Under the pieces are notes generated by a model. The model was given only the letters and a program-made list of their open reading frames with translations. It had not been told where the DNA came from and ran no database searches. Positions 42,075-52,213 of a stretch of DNA of 64,000 nucleotides are shown in pieces; position 1 is the stretch's first letter; every line of letters starts with the position of its first letter. A program made the position numbers and the translations under genes. The DNA is from Phyllobacterium sp. T1293. Lineage in GTDB: Bacteria > Pseudomonadota > Alphaproteobacteria > Rhizobiales > Rhizobiaceae. The stretch covers positions 3,415,001-3,479,000 of the forward strand of contig NZ_CP088273.1 in assembly GCF_020731415.2 (NCBI RefSeq). Direction: 5' to 3'.

Positions 42075-42662
42075 GTGCAACACCATTCCCCCATCAAAGA
42101 GCTGAAGAAGAAACTCCGTCTGGAGGCCCTTGGCCGCCGGGATGCGCTCACACCAGAATTCCGCAGTGAAGCCTCGATGCGGATTGCCGATTTTGGTCTG
42201 GCAGTGCTTACCCTTGATGCGGGAACGATTGTGTCGGGTTTCTGGCCAATCCGCTCGGAAGTGGATTTGCGTCCCCTGCTTTTCAGTTTGCGCGAGCGCG
42301 GGGCGCGGCTTTGCCTGCCCGCAATTATCGATAAGCAGACGATCCTCTTTCGCGAACTGGTGCGGGATGTGCCGATGATCGATACCGGGTTTGGTACATC
42401 AGGACCAGCTGAAGATGCTGCCGTGCTTGATCCATCGGTCATGTTGGTGCCGCTTGCCGCCTTTGATATCAGGGGCCATCGCATTGGGTATGGTGCGGGC
42501 TATTATGACAGGGCGATTGCCGGTTTACAGGCCAAAGGCGTGAACCCGCGGCTGATTGGCGTGGCATTTGACTGCCAGCAGGTTGAAACCGTTCCCGATG
42601 AGCCGCATGATGTGCCGCTCGAGGCAATCCTGACGGAAAGCGGGTTGCGCCGTTTCGGCTAG
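42075..42662 (+). CDS. fau: 5-formyltetrahydrofolate cyclo-ligase
   Basis: A 195-residue enzyme making 5,10-methenyl-THF from 5-formyl-THF with ATP. KKKLRLEALGRRDAL is the usual start, and GYGAGYYDRAI holds the ATP-binding glycine-rich motif with PLAAFD just before. I chose GTG at 42075, which gives the usual length; the frame could begin at TTG 42009, but this lies at the 6S RNA end. It is probably co-transcribed with 6S RNA. Confidence 0.9.
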   Translation: MQHHSPIKELKKKLRLEALGRRDALTPEFRSEASMRIADFGLAVLTLDAGTIVSGFWPIRSEVDLRPLLFSLRERGARLCLPAIIDKQTILFRELVRDVPMIDTGFGTSGPAEDAAVLDPSVMLVPLAAFDIRGHRIGYGAGYYDRAIAGLQAKGVNPRLIGVAFDCQQVETVPDEPHDVPLEAILTESGLRRFG

Positions 42663-42728
42663 ACGGATAAAGCCAATCGATCATTTCAGGCTGCGGCAGC
42701 GACCGGGCCTCTCTTTCAGGATATAGGC

Positions 42729-43553
42729 GTGAGATTACTCTTTCTTGGTGACATGGTGGGACGGTCGGGCCGGACAGCGGTCTACGAACAATTGCCGGGA
42801 CTTATCTCCGATCTGAAACTCGATTTTGTCATCGTCAATGGCGAAAATGCAGCCGGTGGTTTTGGCATCACCGAAGAGATTTTCCACGATACGATCAATG
42901 CCGGGGCCGATGTGGTCACTACGGGAAACCATGTGTGGGACCAACGGGAAGCTTTGGTCTTTGCGGCTCGCGAGCAGCGGTTCCTGCGCCCGGCCAATTT
43001 CCCGCTTGGTACCGCCGGAAAAGGTTCTGGCGTGTTTCTGGCCAAGAATGGTGCGCGTGTGCTGGTTTCCAACATTATGGGCCGCGTCTTCATGCATCCG
43101 GATTTGCATGATCCTTTCACCATTGGCGAGGAGATTCTGGCTGCCTGTCCGCTCGGCGAACAGGCGGATGCAGTGGTGTTTGATTTCCATGCGGAAGCCA
43201 CCAGCGAAAAGCAATGTTTTGGCCATTTCGTCGATGGCCGCGCCAGCCTTGTTGTCGGCACGCATACACATGTACCGACGGCCGATGCGCAAATCCTCAA
43301 TGGCGGAACGGCCTATATGTCCGATGCGGGCATGTGCGGCGATTATGATTCATCGCTTGGCATGGACAAGGAAGAGCCGCTGAACCGGTTTCTGTCAAAA
43401 GTGCCGAAGGGCCGGTTTGAGGCGGCAAGCGGCAAGGCAACGATCTGCGGTGTTGGCGTGGATATTTCCGACCGCACCGGCCTAGCTGAAAAGATTTCTC
43501 CTCTGCGGATCGGTCCGCGGCTGGAGGAAACCATTCCCGCATTCTGGAAATAG
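42729..43553 (+). CDS. ymdB: YmdB-family metallophosphoesterase
   Basis: A 274-residue phosphodiesterase of the TIGR00282/YmdB family. Metal ligands are visible in LFLGDMVGRSGR, VNGENAAGG, TTGNHVWD and GTHTHVPTAD. The Bacillus homologue hydrolyses 2',3'-cyclic nucleotides and affects biofilm choice; here the role is unknown. The start is GTG at 42729 with AGGATATAGG upstream. It follows fau in the same direction. Confidence 0.88.
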   Translation: MRLLFLGDMVGRSGRTAVYEQLPGLISDLKLDFVIVNGENAAGGFGITEEIFHDTINAGADVVTTGNHVWDQREALVFAAREQRFLRPANFPLGTAGKGSGVFLAKNGARVLVSNIMGRVFMHPDLHDPFTIGEEILAACPLGEQADAVVFDFHAEATSEKQCFGHFVDGRASLVVGTHTHVPTADAQILNGGTAYMSDAGMCGDYDSSLGMDKEEPLNRFLSKVPKGRFEAASGKATICGVGVDISDRTGLAEKISPLRIGPRLEETIPAFWK

Positions 43554-43634
43554 ATTGATACAACTCACCACAACCTTTTAAATCAAGGCATCGGTTTACA
43601 CCCATCCGGTCTCTAACAGCTCAGGAACGACCCC

Positions 43635-44378
43635 ATGGAAACCCTTATCTCGCATTTTGATTTCATCTATCAGCCATCAGGCCTCATCGCTCTGGTCACA
43701 CTCGTGGTCATGGAAGTGGTGCTTGGCATCGACAATCTGATCTTCATCTCCATTCTGACCAACAAGCTGCCGAAGGAGCAGCAGGCCCGCGCCCGCCGCA
43801 TCGGCATCAGCGCAGCGCTTGTCCTGCGCCTCGTGTTGCTGTTCACCATCTCGATCATTGTGCAACTGACGCAGCCGGTGTTCGAGGCTTTCGGCCATGG
43901 GTTTTCGTGGCGCGACCTGATCCTGATCGCCGGTGGTCTGTTTCTGGTGTGGAAGGCAACGAAGGAAATCCACCACACGGTTGATCATGAGGATGCCAAG
44001 GAAGACGTGATCGGCAAGACTGTTACGCTCACCATGGGCGCAGCGGTTTTCCAGATACTGGTGCTCGATCTGGTGTTTTCGGTGGACTCCATCATTACCG
44101 CCGTCGGCATGACCGACGAGATCGCGATCATGGTTATTGCGGTTCTTGCTGCGGTGACTGTGATGCTGCTGGCAGCCGAACCGCTGTCGAAGTTCATTGC
44201 CAACAATCCGACCATTGTCATGCTGGCTCTCGGCTTCCTCCTGATGATCGGCATGACGCTGATTGCCGATGGCTTTGGCTTTCATGTACCCAAGGGCTAT
44301 ATTTATGCGGCTATGGGCTTCTCGGCGCTGGTCGAAGCCCTTAATATGCTGGCACGCAAGGCCAAGAAAAAGCGTTGA
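43635..44378 (+). CDS. TerC-family membrane protein
   Basis: A 247-residue protein with about seven to eight membrane helices. [15 protein letters not shown] and [15 protein letters not shown] hold the conserved acidic residues of the two TerC repeats; a His/Asp-rich loop ([13 protein letters not shown]) lies between. TerC proteins take part in tellurite resistance and manganese export. No yybP-ykoY riboswitch was found in the 81-bp leader. Confidence 0.88.
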   Translation: METLISHFDFIYQPSGLIALVTLVVMEVVLGIDNLIFISILTNKLPKEQQARARRIGISAALVLRLVLLFTISIIVQLTQPVFEAFGHGFSWRDLILIAGGLFLVWKATKEIHHTVDHEDAKEDVIGKTVTLTMGAAVFQILVLDLVFSVDSIITAVGMTDEIAIMVIAVLAAVTVMLLAAEPLSKFIANNPTIVMLALGFLLMIGMTLIADGFGFHVPKGYIYAAMGFSALVEALNMLARKAKKKR

Positions 44379-44426
44379 AACCAATCACGCCCGATTCTGT
44401 AACACTCGTTTGAGGATAGAACTTCA

Positions 44427-45008
44427 ATGACCCAGACAACATTTTCCACTGCGTTCGTGCCGCTGAAGCTGGCAGATCGTTCCATTGCCTTCCAGACGCT
44501 TGCTGTTCTGATCGGCACTGCATTCCTTGCCGTCAGTTCGTGGATCGAGGTGCCGATGTTCCCGGTTCCCGTCAACATGCAGACATTTGCCGTGACGCTG
44601 ATTGGCGCACTCTATGGCTGGCGTCTCGGCGGTTTGACGGTTCTCGCCTGGCTCGGTGAAGCGATGATCGGCATGCCAGTCCTTTCAGGCGGTGGTTTCG
44701 GCTTCATCCATTTTGTTGGACCGACAGCCGGTTATCTCGCCGCCTTCCCGATTGTTGCGGCAGCTGTCGGCTTTTTGGCCGAGCGTGGCTTGACCCGCAA
44801 CCCGTTCGTATCGGCGGCAATCATGCTGTTCGGCAATGTGCTTTGCCTCGTTCTCGGTGCATCGTGGCTGGCACATTTGTTCGGTCTTGAAACCGCATGG
44901 GCGTCAGGTGTTGCGCCGTTCCTTCTCGGCGCGGTTCTCAAATCAGGTCTGGCTGCTGCTACTATCGAGTTGCTGCGTCGTTCGGGCGTCATGGTGCGCC
45001 TGTCTTGA
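44427..45008 (+). CDS. bioY: Biotin transporter BioY
   Basis: A 193-residue S component with six membrane helices. VPMFPVPVNMQTFAVTLIGALYG, GEAMIGMPVLSGGGFGF and PTAGYLAAF are BioY signatures. No bioM or bioN gene is beside it, so it works alone or with distant energising units. Its stop overlaps the TTG start of the next gene by two bases. Confidence 0.93.
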   Translation: MTQTTFSTAFVPLKLADRSIAFQTLAVLIGTAFLAVSSWIEVPMFPVPVNMQTFAVTLIGALYGWRLGGLTVLAWLGEAMIGMPVLSGGGFGFIHFVGPTAGYLAAFPIVAAAVGFLAERGLTRNPFVSAAIMLFGNVLCLVLGASWLAHLFGLETAWASGVAPFLLGAVLKSGLAAATIELLRRSGVMVRLS

Positions 45009-45436
45009 CCATAAAACTGCGTGCGCATCATCTTCTGTGCATGCTGACTTATGTTGGTAAAGGCTACAGCGTGGCCTTTACCAAGAACTATGACAGGATC
45101 ATTGCCCGGATTGCAGCGGGTGAGGATATTCTGATTCAGGAGGGGCCTGATGACGTGTGCCAGCCCCTTCTCGGCGACAGTGATCCGCACTGTTTTCGCG
45201 ATAGTGTCGTCGAGCGTGATGCCAAAGCAGCTGCGGATGTCGGCCGCCTGCTGGGTAAAACCATTCAAGCCGGTGATGTGCTGACGCTCGACGGTGAGAC
45301 GGTTGCGCGGTTTCGCGGCGCATTCGGGCAGGGCACGACACGCACTGCCTGTGCAGGATGCGAGTGGTTCGATCTCTGTTCGACAATATCCAAAGCCGAC
45401 TATGCCGATACGCGGCTGCAACTTCCCTCATTGTGA
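45005..45436 (+). CDS. DUF1284 protein
   Basis: A 143-residue protein with the DUF1284 pattern: LRAHHLLCMLTYVGKGYS at the start, then DDVC, HC and CAGCEWFDLCS near the end; the spaced cysteines may hold an iron-sulphur cluster. The start is TTG at 45005, overlapping the bioY stop (TTGA), so the two are coupled. A link to biotin is suggested only by this coupling. Function unknown. Confidence 0.8.
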   Translation: MTIKLRAHHLLCMLTYVGKGYSVAFTKNYDRIIARIAAGEDILIQEGPDDVCQPLLGDSDPHCFRDSVVERDAKAAADVGRLLGKTIQAGDVLTLDGETVARFRGAFGQGTTRTACAGCEWFDLCSTISKADYADTRLQLPSL

Positions 45437-45579
45437 TTGCTGAGGTGCTGGACGAGACGCCGGTTTTTACCTATAAGGGCGCCATTCCAGACGCATGTTT
45501 CCGCCTGAACGGCCTGCAGACTTGGTTCGCAGGCTTTAGAGGGAAACGGCAGAACCATATCTAAGCACGCAGGGGTGCC

Positions 45580-46329
45580 ATGGCAGGCCATTCACAGTTT
45601 AAAAACATTATGCACCGCAAAGGGCGTCAGGACGCCGTGCGGTCGAAGATTTTCTCCAAACTCGGACGCGAAATCACCGTGGCCGCCAAGCAGGGTTTGC
45701 CCGATCCGGCCATGAACCCCCGTCTGCGCCTTGCGGTGCAGAATGCGCGCGCCCAGTCCATGCCGAAAGACAATATCGAGCGCGCCATCAAGAAGGCTGC
45801 GGGCGGCGATGGCGATAATTACGAAGAAGTACGCTACGAGGGCTATGGTCCGGGCGGTGTCGCTGTTATCGTCGAAGCGCTGACCGATAATCGCAACCGC
45901 ACGGCCTCCAATGTGCGCGCAGCATTCACCAAATCTGGTGGTGCGCTTGGCGAAACCGGCTCGGTCGGTTTCATGTTCAACCGCGTTGGCGAAATCACCT
46001 ACAAGCCTGAAGCCGGCAGTGCCGACAAGATCATGGATGCAGCGATTGAAGCTGGAGCTGAAGATGCGCAGACCGACGAAGACGGTCATGTCATCCTCTG
46101 CGCCTTTGAAGATATTGGCGATGTCTCCAAGGCGCTGGAAAGCGCTCTGGGCGAAGCTGAATCCATCAAGGCCATCTGGAAGCCCCAGACCACCGCACCG
46201 GTGGATGAAGAAAAAGCACAATCCGTGCTGCGCCTGATCGCAACGCTTGATGATGACGATGACGTGCAGAACGTCTACGCCAACTTCGAAGTCAGCGACG
46301 AAGTTCTGGCCAAGCTCAGCGCCGCCTGA
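45580..46329 (+). CDS. yebC: YebC/TACO1-family translational regulator
   Basis: A 249-residue protein. [21 protein letters not shown] and [15 protein letters not shown] are family hallmarks; [13 protein letters not shown] follows. These proteins help ribosomes through proline-rich stretches or act as DNA-binding regulators; RuvC, often next to it, is not in this window. A strong terminator follows. Confidence 0.95.
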   Translation: MAGHSQFKNIMHRKGRQDAVRSKIFSKLGREITVAAKQGLPDPAMNPRLRLAVQNARAQSMPKDNIERAIKKAAGGDGDNYEEVRYEGYGPGGVAVIVEALTDNRNRTASNVRAAFTKSGGALGETGSVGFMFNRVGEITYKPEAGSADKIMDAAIEAGAEDAQTDEDGHVILCAFEDIGDVSKALESALGEAESIKAIWKPQTTAPVDEEKAQSVLRLIATLDDDDDVQNVYANFEVSDEVLAKLSAA

Positions 46330-46349
46330 TCCATTTGGTTATGTCGATA

Positions 46350-46376
46350 AAAAAGCCCGCCATTGGCGGGCTTTTT
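46350..46376 (+). terminator. Terminator of yebC
   Basis: AAAAAGCCCGCC (46350-46361) and GGCGGGCTTTTT (46365-46376) form a perfect 12-bp stem with a 3-base loop, followed by GTTTGTTTGG. Confidence 0.92.
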
Positions 46377-46391
46377 GTTTGTTTGGACTGA

Positions 46392-46545
46392 GTGTTGCAG
46401 AACCATTGTTCCGCCCTTCGACAGGCTCAGGATGAGGGGGTGGGAGGATTGCAAGGGGCCAAGTTCTGCAACATTGGTGATCTGCAATCTCTGCGATTAT
46501 CGTTGCATCCCCACTCTCCCTCATGGTGAGCCTGTCCAACCACGC
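46392..46545. repeat. Nested palindromic intergenic element, copy 4 (short)
   Basis: GTTGCAGAAC and CCCTTCGACAGGCTCAGGATGAG on the left, and the right-arm sequence with TTGCATCCCCACTCTCCCTCATGG, match copies 2 and 3. The inner palindromic units are missing. It lies between yebC and the amino acid permease; the rest of this gap holds the terminator. Confidence 0.75.
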
Positions 46546-46566
46546 ACCCCCTCATAACCCCATGCC

Positions 46567-47991
46567 TCAGTTGACCGGGCCATCACCACCGAGCGCTTCC
46601 ATGTCCGGTTCATCAGGTGTAACGCCGGTAGCGCGGTTGACCAGAACGGTGATCACCCAGAGCACGACACCAACGCCGATGAGAACACCGGCGATCTTGT
46701 ACTGAACCGGATCGCGGCCAGTCCAGGGACCAGCGAAAAAGGCGCAGGAGATGCAACCAAGCACCGGCAGGATTGTCGGAGTGCGGAAATGTTCGTGGTC
46801 AACTTTTTCGCGTCGCAGGATCAGCACGGCGATATTGACGATTGTGAAGACGAACAGCAGCAGAAGCGCCGTTGTGCCGCCGAGTGCCGGAACCTCGCCG
46901 ACAAAGGTGATGAGGGCAAAGGCCAGCAACGTGGTAAAGCCAATGGCGATATAGGGCGTGCGGCGACCCGCATGTACCTTGCCGAGCAGTGGCGGCAACA
47001 CATGTTCACGGCTCATGCCATAGACGAGGCGGCTGGCCATCAGCATGTTGATGAGGGCGCTGTTGGCCACGGCAAACATGGTGATGAAGCCGAATATCCA
47101 GAGCGGGAAGTTGGGCGCACCCGCCTGTACGACCTTCAGAAGCGGCGTTTCGCCTTCCCCCAATTCCGCGGGCGATACGAGCGTGATCGCTGAAATGGAA
47201 ACGAGAATATAAATCGCCCCCGTGATGAAAAGGCCGATCAGCAGAACCTTCGGAAAGATTTTCGATGGTTCCTTGCACTCCTCGGCCATGTTGACTGAGT
47301 CTTCGAAGCCAACCATGGCAAAAAAGGCCAGGGTGGTCGCTGCCATGACAGACCAGAAGACGCTGCTATCCGGTGCAGTGGTGAACTGCATGACGCGTGA
47401 TACATCGCCCTGTCCGCCGACAATGGCCCAAAGGCCGATGAAGATGATGATCAGAAGGCCGGTCAGTTCAACGAGCGTCAGCACCACATTGGCCTTGACG
47501 CTTTCGCCGACGCCGCGAAAATTGACGATTGCCACAATCGCCATAAAGGCGAGCGCCACAAGCGTGATGCCGATGCCGGTTTCCAGATTGAGCTGAAATG
47601 CTCCGGACAGATTGGCGGCGAAGGCCCGTGAGGCGGTTGAGGCCGAGGTGATGCCGGAGCACATCACGGTAAAGGCAACGATGAAGGTGATGAAATGGAT
47701 GCCGAATGCCTTGTGGGTATAAAGGGCTGCCCCCGCAGCCTTCGGATATTTTGTCACCAGTTCCAGATAACTCATGGCGGTGACGACAGCGACGATGAAC
47801 GCCACAAGAAAGGGCAGCCAGACAACACCGCCGACCTGCTTTGCCACCTGACCTGTCAGGGCATAGATGCCAGTGCCGAGAATATCACCCACGATGAAGA
47901 GAAGCAGAAGCCAGGGCCCCATAACCCGGTGGAGACTTGGTTCTATTGGCGCTGATACAGCGGGGTTGCTACCTGTGGTCACGTCAGTCAT
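46567..47991 (-). CDS. APC-family amino acid permease
   Basis: A 474-residue transporter with 12 or more membrane helices. Helix 1 carries GDILGTGIYALTG, the unwound substrate-binding segment, and FFAMVGFEDSVNMAEE is helix 6. It resembles the cationic amino acid or YfnA-like group. The ATG at 47991 follows GGGAGGGA; an in-frame start at 48057 lacks one. The direction is away from the MliC gene. Confidence 0.88.
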   Translation of the reverse strand: MTDVTTGSNPAVSAPIEPSLHRVMGPWLLLLFIVGDILGTGIYALTGQVAKQVGGVVWLPFLVAFIVAVVTAMSYLELVTKYPKAAGAALYTHKAFGIHFITFIVAFTVMCSGITSASTASRAFAANLSGAFQLNLETGIGITLVALAFMAIVAIVNFRGVGESVKANVVLTLVELTGLLIIIFIGLWAIVGGQGDVSRVMQFTTAPDSSVFWSVMAATTLAFFAMVGFEDSVNMAEECKEPSKIFPKVLLIGLFITGAIYILVSISAITLVSPAELGEGETPLLKVVQAGAPNFPLWIFGFITMFAVANSALINMLMASRLVYGMSREHVLPPLLGKVHAGRRTPYIAIGFTTLLAFALITFVGEVPALGGTTALLLLFVFTIVNIAVLILRREKVDHEHFRTPTILPVLGCISCAFFAGPWTGRDPVQYKIAGVLIGVGVVLWVITVLVNRATGVTPDEPDMEALGGDGPVN

Positions 47992-48203
47992 TGGGTGTCC
48001 CTCCCTTACACGCAGATAAGCTTTTGAAACGCTATGGACGTTGTTCAAGCTTGTCAAACCAGCCGTGGTTTTACTTGTCCTCCCTAGGGCAACTGACAGA
48101 GGCGGGGTTTTGTTGCAACAGGCGTGCGAAATTTCATCGTGCCCTTCAATTCAGCGGGCTTTTCGCGCTATGAATTAGGCCTGCGACAGCGCGAGGATCG
48201 AAC

Positions 48204-48581
48204 ATGAGAAAACTGTTGGTATCTGCAGCCTTTACCGGTCTTCTGGTTCCGGCCCTGCCCGTGATGGCGGCGGAGCAGGCGGCGCAAGACCGGATCGAGC
48301 AAACAACCTATCAGTGTGAACGCGGTGTGATTGTCGATGCGACCTATATCAACACCAAGGACGGTTCCTCGTTTGCTGTGATCAATGTGGAGAACAAGCA
48401 GGTGCCGATGCGGACATCGCAAAGCGGCTCCGGTGCGCTTTATATCGCGGTTGATCAGGATGACAGCTATCGCTGGCACACCAAGGGTGATGCGGCGATC
48501 CTGTCCTATCTCGATGCGGCGCCCGGCGCACCGGAAAAGACACTGCTTTCCGAATGCAAGGTGAGCGACGCGGAAGAGTAA
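48204..48581 (+). CDS. MliC-family lysozyme inhibitor
   Basis: A 125-residue exported protein: signal peptide (1-22, ending VMAA), then the MliC pattern: YQCERGVIVDATYIN, a strand with SGSGALY, and WHTKGDAAIL. Two cysteines (about 38 and 118) probably form the usual disulphide. It would protect the cell wall from host C-type lysozyme. No lipobox cysteine follows the signal, so it is periplasmic rather than a lipoprotein. Confidence 0.85.
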   Translation: MRKLLVSAAFTGLLVPALPVMAAEQAAQDRIEQTTYQCERGVIVDATYINTKDGSSFAVINVENKQVPMRTSQSGSGALYIAVDQDDSYRWHTKGDAAILSYLDAAPGAPEKTLLSECKVSDAEE

Positions 48582-48582
48582 G

Positions 48583-49062
48583 TCAGGCTTGGGGTAAAGG
48601 CTTGCTCATGTAAACCGCGACGCCGCCCATGAATGCTTCCTCGCGGTCAATATTGTAGCCTGTCTTGAGATAGAGCTGCACATTCTCGGCAAACATTTTA
48701 TTGGTGAAGAGTCGCACCTGGGTGAAGCCCATGGAAGTAGCGAGTTCTTCCGCATGGGCGAGAAGCTGCCTGCCATAACCGCGCCCCTGAAACGTAGGTG
48801 AGACGGCGACGTTTTCGATCAGGAGATGATCGGGTTTCGCAACCGTCTCGATGAGGCCAGCCAGTTCACCCTCCACGTAGAGGAGATCGACAAGATGATG
48901 TTCGACTGCTCGATCATAATCGGCTGTCATTGGCTTGGGCTCGCGGCCAATCACGGGAATCCATTTGGCATAGGATGAGCGAACGAGATTGCGAACCGCC
49001 GTCGCATCGCCGGTTTTTGCCCGTATCAGTTTTTCAGGTCTGTTTCCCAATATTTTCTCCAT
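48583..49062 (-). CDS. GNAT family N-acetyltransferase
   Basis: A 159-residue acetyltransferase. LIENVAVSPTFQGRGYGRQLLAHAEE is the motif A region (QGRGYG), and LFTNKMFAENVQLYLKTGY is motif B. The ATG at 49062 is the natural start; the upstream in-frame region to 49359 is antisense to the methyltransferase gene. The stop is one base from that of the convergent MliC gene. Confidence 0.87.
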   Translation of the reverse strand: MEKILGNRPEKLIRAKTGDATAVRNLVRSSYAKWIPVIGREPKPMTADYDRAVEHHLVDLLYVEGELAGLIETVAKPDHLLIENVAVSPTFQGRGYGRQLLAHAEELATSMGFTQVRLFTNKMFAENVQLYLKTGYNIDREEAFMGGVAVYMSKPLPQA

Positions 49063-49157
49063 CCACCGATGGGAATAAGAAACATGAGTCTGAAAATCGG
49101 TGCAAGCAACTGGCGCGGGACCGCGGTTGAATTCTTTGAACAATAACCAGGAGCAGC

Positions 49158-49895
49158 GTGTTGGATGAGATTTATACAAGTCAGGATTTGGCCGCTCTCT
49201 ATGACGCGCTGAACCCGGCGCGGGATGATACCGCTTTCTATCTTCGTATCGCTGGCGCTTCAAAACGGGTGCTTGATCTTGGCTGCGGTACGGGCCTTCT
49301 TGCCTGTATGCTTGCTGATGAAGGGCATATGGTGACGGGTGTTGAGCCTGCCCGGGCAATGCTTGATGTGGCCCGAAACAGGAGTGGTGCTGAAAATGTC
49401 AGGTGGATAGAGGGTGATGCCCGCTCGCTTGACCTTGGGGAGACGTTTGATCTCGTCATCATGACCGGTCATGTGTTTCAGGTGTTTCACAGCGACGAAG
49501 ATGTCAGTCGCGTCCTCAAAACGGCCCTTCATCATTTGGACAGTGGCGGGCGGCTGGTGTTTGAAAGCCGCAACCCCGAGGCCAGAGCATGGGACGACTG
49601 GATTTCTGAGAAAACCGCGAAAACGGTGTCAGTCGAAGGCATCGGAGAGGTTGATGTGCAGCACCGGCTGATATCGGTGGATGGTGATCTGGTTTCGTTC
49701 GAAACGGATCATTTTTTCAGGAAAACCGGCAAGGTGATGATCAACCACAGCAGGTTACGATTTTTGTCTCAAAGCGAAATCGGGACGCAATTGCGAAATG
49801 CAGGGTTTGCCCGGATCGTCTGGTATGGTGACTGGCTGGAAGGACCTGTGGGATCTGATAGCCCTGAGCTTATCGTCATTGCAGAGCGGGGCTGA
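49158..49895 (+). CDS. Class I SAM-dependent methyltransferase
   Basis: A 245-residue methyltransferase. VLDLGCGTGLLACMLA is motif I at about residues 38-53, VEPARAML the acidic loop, and EGDARSLDL follows. The length and the beta-rich insert in the second half resemble small-molecule methyltransferases. The start is GTG at 49158 after CCAGGAG. The substrate is unknown. Confidence 0.88.
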   Translation: MLDEIYTSQDLAALYDALNPARDDTAFYLRIAGASKRVLDLGCGTGLLACMLADEGHMVTGVEPARAMLDVARNRSGAENVRWIEGDARSLDLGETFDLVIMTGHVFQVFHSDEDVSRVLKTALHHLDSGGRLVFESRNPEARAWDDWISEKTAKTVSVEGIGEVDVQHRLISVDGDLVSFETDHFFRKTGKVMINHSRLRFLSQSEIGTQLRNAGFARIVWYGDWLEGPVGSDSPELIVIAERG

Positions 49896-49919
49896 TGGAG
49901 CCCAGCGACCTACAAAGCA

Positions 49920-49949
49920 AAACGGCCCCGAATGAACGGAGCCGTTTTG
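49920..49949. terminator. Bidirectional terminator
   Basis: AAAACGGC (49920-49927) pairs with GCCGTTTT (49942-49949); inside, CCG and CGG add three pairs. It lies between the methyltransferase and rpmE genes, which converge. Confidence 0.85.
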
Positions 49950-49970
49950 AAATTCCATATGCCGAAGGGA

Positions 49971-50192
49971 TTAAATACCCAGATTGGCGAAACGGCTCTT
50001 GAACTTGGAAACGCGGCCGCCGCGGTCTGTCAGCTGCTGCGAACCGCCGGTCCATGCTGGATGCGTGCTAGGATCGATATCGAGGTTCATCGTATCGCCT
50101 TCCTTGCCCCATGTGGAACGGGTCGTGTATTCGGTGCCGTCGGTCATCACAACCTTGATGTTGTGGTAGTCTGGATGAATATTGGCTCTCAT
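49971..50192 (-). CDS. rpmE: 50S ribosomal protein L31
   Basis: A 73-residue L31. [22 protein letters not shown] at the start, then [13 protein letters not shown] and [11 protein letters not shown]. It lacks the zinc CxxC motif of E. coli RpmE, as normal in this order. It is divergent from the ABC exporter gene, a widely kept arrangement in Rhizobiales. Confidence 0.95.
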   Translation of the reverse strand: MRANIHPDYHNIKVVMTDGTEYTTRSTWGKEGDTMNLDIDPSTHPAWTGGSQQLTDRGGRVSKFKSRFANLGI

Positions 50193-50404
50193 CTGTCTTA
50201 ATCCTGAACTTAAGGGGCACAAAACCAGACCCGTACAAGAGACGGAAGGCCGGTTCGGAGCCGATTGGTAGAGATGAAGCCAAACGTCACACAAACGTGG
50301 GCTTCCAAAACTGTTGGCGAGCCTATACATCAGCCTTAAAACAATAACAAGGCCATCTGGCCGCAAAGTCGCAATGCGATGCAGGATACAGGAAGACTCT
50401 TGGT

Positions 50405-52210
50405 ATGGCCGACACGGCTTTTGCAGAAGCAGAAAAGAAACGGCGCTCATTGAAGCCCTTGCAGCGTATCTTCCCGTATATGTCCCGCTACCGGGGTATG
50501 GTGATCGGCGCGCTGATCTCGCTCTCAATTGCCGCCGTGACGACGCTGATACTTCCGCTGGCGGTGCGCCGGATGATCGATCATGGGTTCACCGGGTCAA
50601 ACGGCGCTTTCATCGATAATTATTTCGGTATGCTGATTGTTCTTGCCGCAGCCTTGGCGGTCGCCTCCGCTGGCCGGTACTATTTCGTCATCACGCTTGG
50701 AGAACGCATCGTCTCGGATCTGCGCCACGATGTCTTCGCGCATTTGACCAGATTATCACCTGCATTTTTCGACAGCACCCAGTCCGGCGAGATTGTTTCG
50801 CGCCTGACCGCTGATACGACGCAGATCAAGTCAGCGGTCGGTGCCACGGCCTCCATTGCCCTGCGCAATCTCATTCTGGCCTTTGGCGCCATCGTCATGA
50901 TGGTCATCACCAGTGCGAAGCTTTCGGGGCTGGTGATCGCAGCTATCCCGCTTATCATCATTCCGCTGGTGGCTTTTGGCCGTTCAGTGCGCCGCCGTTC
51001 ACGCAATGCGCAGGACACATTGGCCAATGCCACTGCCTATGCCAGCGAATCCATCATATCTGTGCGCACCCTGCAGGCATTTACCAATGAAGCGCTGGCC
51101 ACGGGGCGGTTTGGCGCTGCCGTCGAGGACGCTTTTACCGCTGCCCGCTCATCGGTCAAAGCACGGGCGGTCCTGACAGCCTTCGCGATTTTCATGATCT
51201 TCTCCAGTGTTGTGGCCGTGTTGTGGTTCGGCTCGCGCGATGTGCTGGCAGGTACGATTTCGCCCGGCACTCTCGGGCAGTTCCTGCTTTATGCGGTCTT
51301 TGCCGCCGGTGCCCTTGGCGCTCTTTCCGAGGTTTGGGGTGAGCTGTCGCAGGCATCAGGTGCAGCGGAACGCCTGATGGAAATCATGGCGGAAGAGCCT
51401 GCTATTGCCGCGCCGCTCAAGCCTGTCGCGCTGCCGGAACCGGCTGTGGGCTCGGTCACATTCAAGGATGTGCGTTTCAATTACCCGACACGCCCCGATG
51501 CACCGGCGCTGCGCGGTCTCGACTTCGATGTGAAGCCGGGGGAAACGGTTGCCATTGTCGGACCCTCCGGCGCGGGCAAAAGCACGGTGTTTTCATTGCT
51601 CCTGCGCTATTACGATCCGGTGTCAGGCAGTATTCGCGTCGATGGGGTTGATCTGCGCGAAGCTGATCCTGCCGCTATCCGCTCGCGCATTGCTATCGTG
51701 CCGCAGGATACAACCATCTTTGCCGCGACGGCGCGTGACAATATCGGGTTTGGCCGTCCGGGTGCCAGCACCGCCGATATTGAGGCTGCAGCCAAGGCGG
51801 CGCTCGCTCATGATTTCATCGAGGCGCTTGATCATGGTTATGATACGCAGGTCGGCGAACGGGGTGTGACGCTATCCGGTGGCCAGCGCCAGCGTATCGC
51901 CATTGCCCGCGCGATCCTGCGCGATGCGCCGATCCTGCTTCTGGATGAAGCAACCTCAGCGCTGGATGCGGAAAGCGAAATTCTCGTGCAGAAAGGTCTT
52001 GAACACCTGATGCAGGGCCGCACGACGCTGGTTATCGCGCACCGGCTTGCGACAGTGCTCAAGGCGGACCGCATCCTTGTCATGGAGGATGGCAAGATTG
52101 TCGAGGAAGGCACGCATCAGAGCCTCGTCAAGAAGAACGGGATTTATGCGAACCTTGCCAAGCTGCAATTTGAAGCCGGTGCGGATGCTTTCAAAGGCGC
52201 GGCTGAATAG
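50405..52210 (+). CDS. ABC exporter, fused permease and ATPase (MsbA-related)
   Basis: A 601-residue half-transporter: six membrane helices (about 30-320) and an ATPase domain (about 350-590) with Walker [10 protein letters not shown] near 386, signature [10 protein letters not shown] near 490 and Walker [13 protein letters not shown]. It resembles the MsbA-related group TIGR02204. It works as a homodimer, probably exporting lipid or a drug. Its stop is 3 bp from that of the convergent FAD gene. Confidence 0.9.
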   Translation: MADTAFAEAEKKRRSLKPLQRIFPYMSRYRGMVIGALISLSIAAVTTLILPLAVRRMIDHGFTGSNGAFIDNYFGMLIVLAAALAVASAGRYYFVITLGERIVSDLRHDVFAHLTRLSPAFFDSTQSGEIVSRLTADTTQIKSAVGATASIALRNLILAFGAIVMMVITSAKLSGLVIAAIPLIIIPLVAFGRSVRRRSRNAQDTLANATAYASESIISVRTLQAFTNEALATGRFGAAVEDAFTAARSSVKARAVLTAFAIFMIFSSVVAVLWFGSRDVLAGTISPGTLGQFLLYAVFAAGALGALSEVWGELSQASGAAERLMEIMAEEPAIAAPLKPVALPEPAVGSVTFKDVRFNYPTRPDAPALRGLDFDVKPGETVAIVGPSGAGKSTVFSLLLRYYDPVSGSIRVDGVDLREADPAAIRSRIAIVPQDTTIFAATARDNIGFGRPGASTADIEAAAKAALAHDFIEALDHGYDTQVGERGVTLSGGQRQRIAIARAILRDAPILLLDEATSALDAESEILVQKGLEHLMQGRTTLVIAHRLATVLKADRILVMEDGKIVEEGTHQSLVKKNGIYANLAKLQFEAGADAFKGAAE

Positions 52211-52213
52211 CCG

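Noticed and set aside
43554..43634. yybP-ykoY manganese riboswitch before the TerC gene
   Set aside because: The 81-bp leader has none of the conserved loops or a terminator stem.
47992..48203. tRNA or small RNA gene in the gap between permease and MliC genes
   Set aside because: No cloverleaf or strong promoter-terminator pair could be made out by eye.
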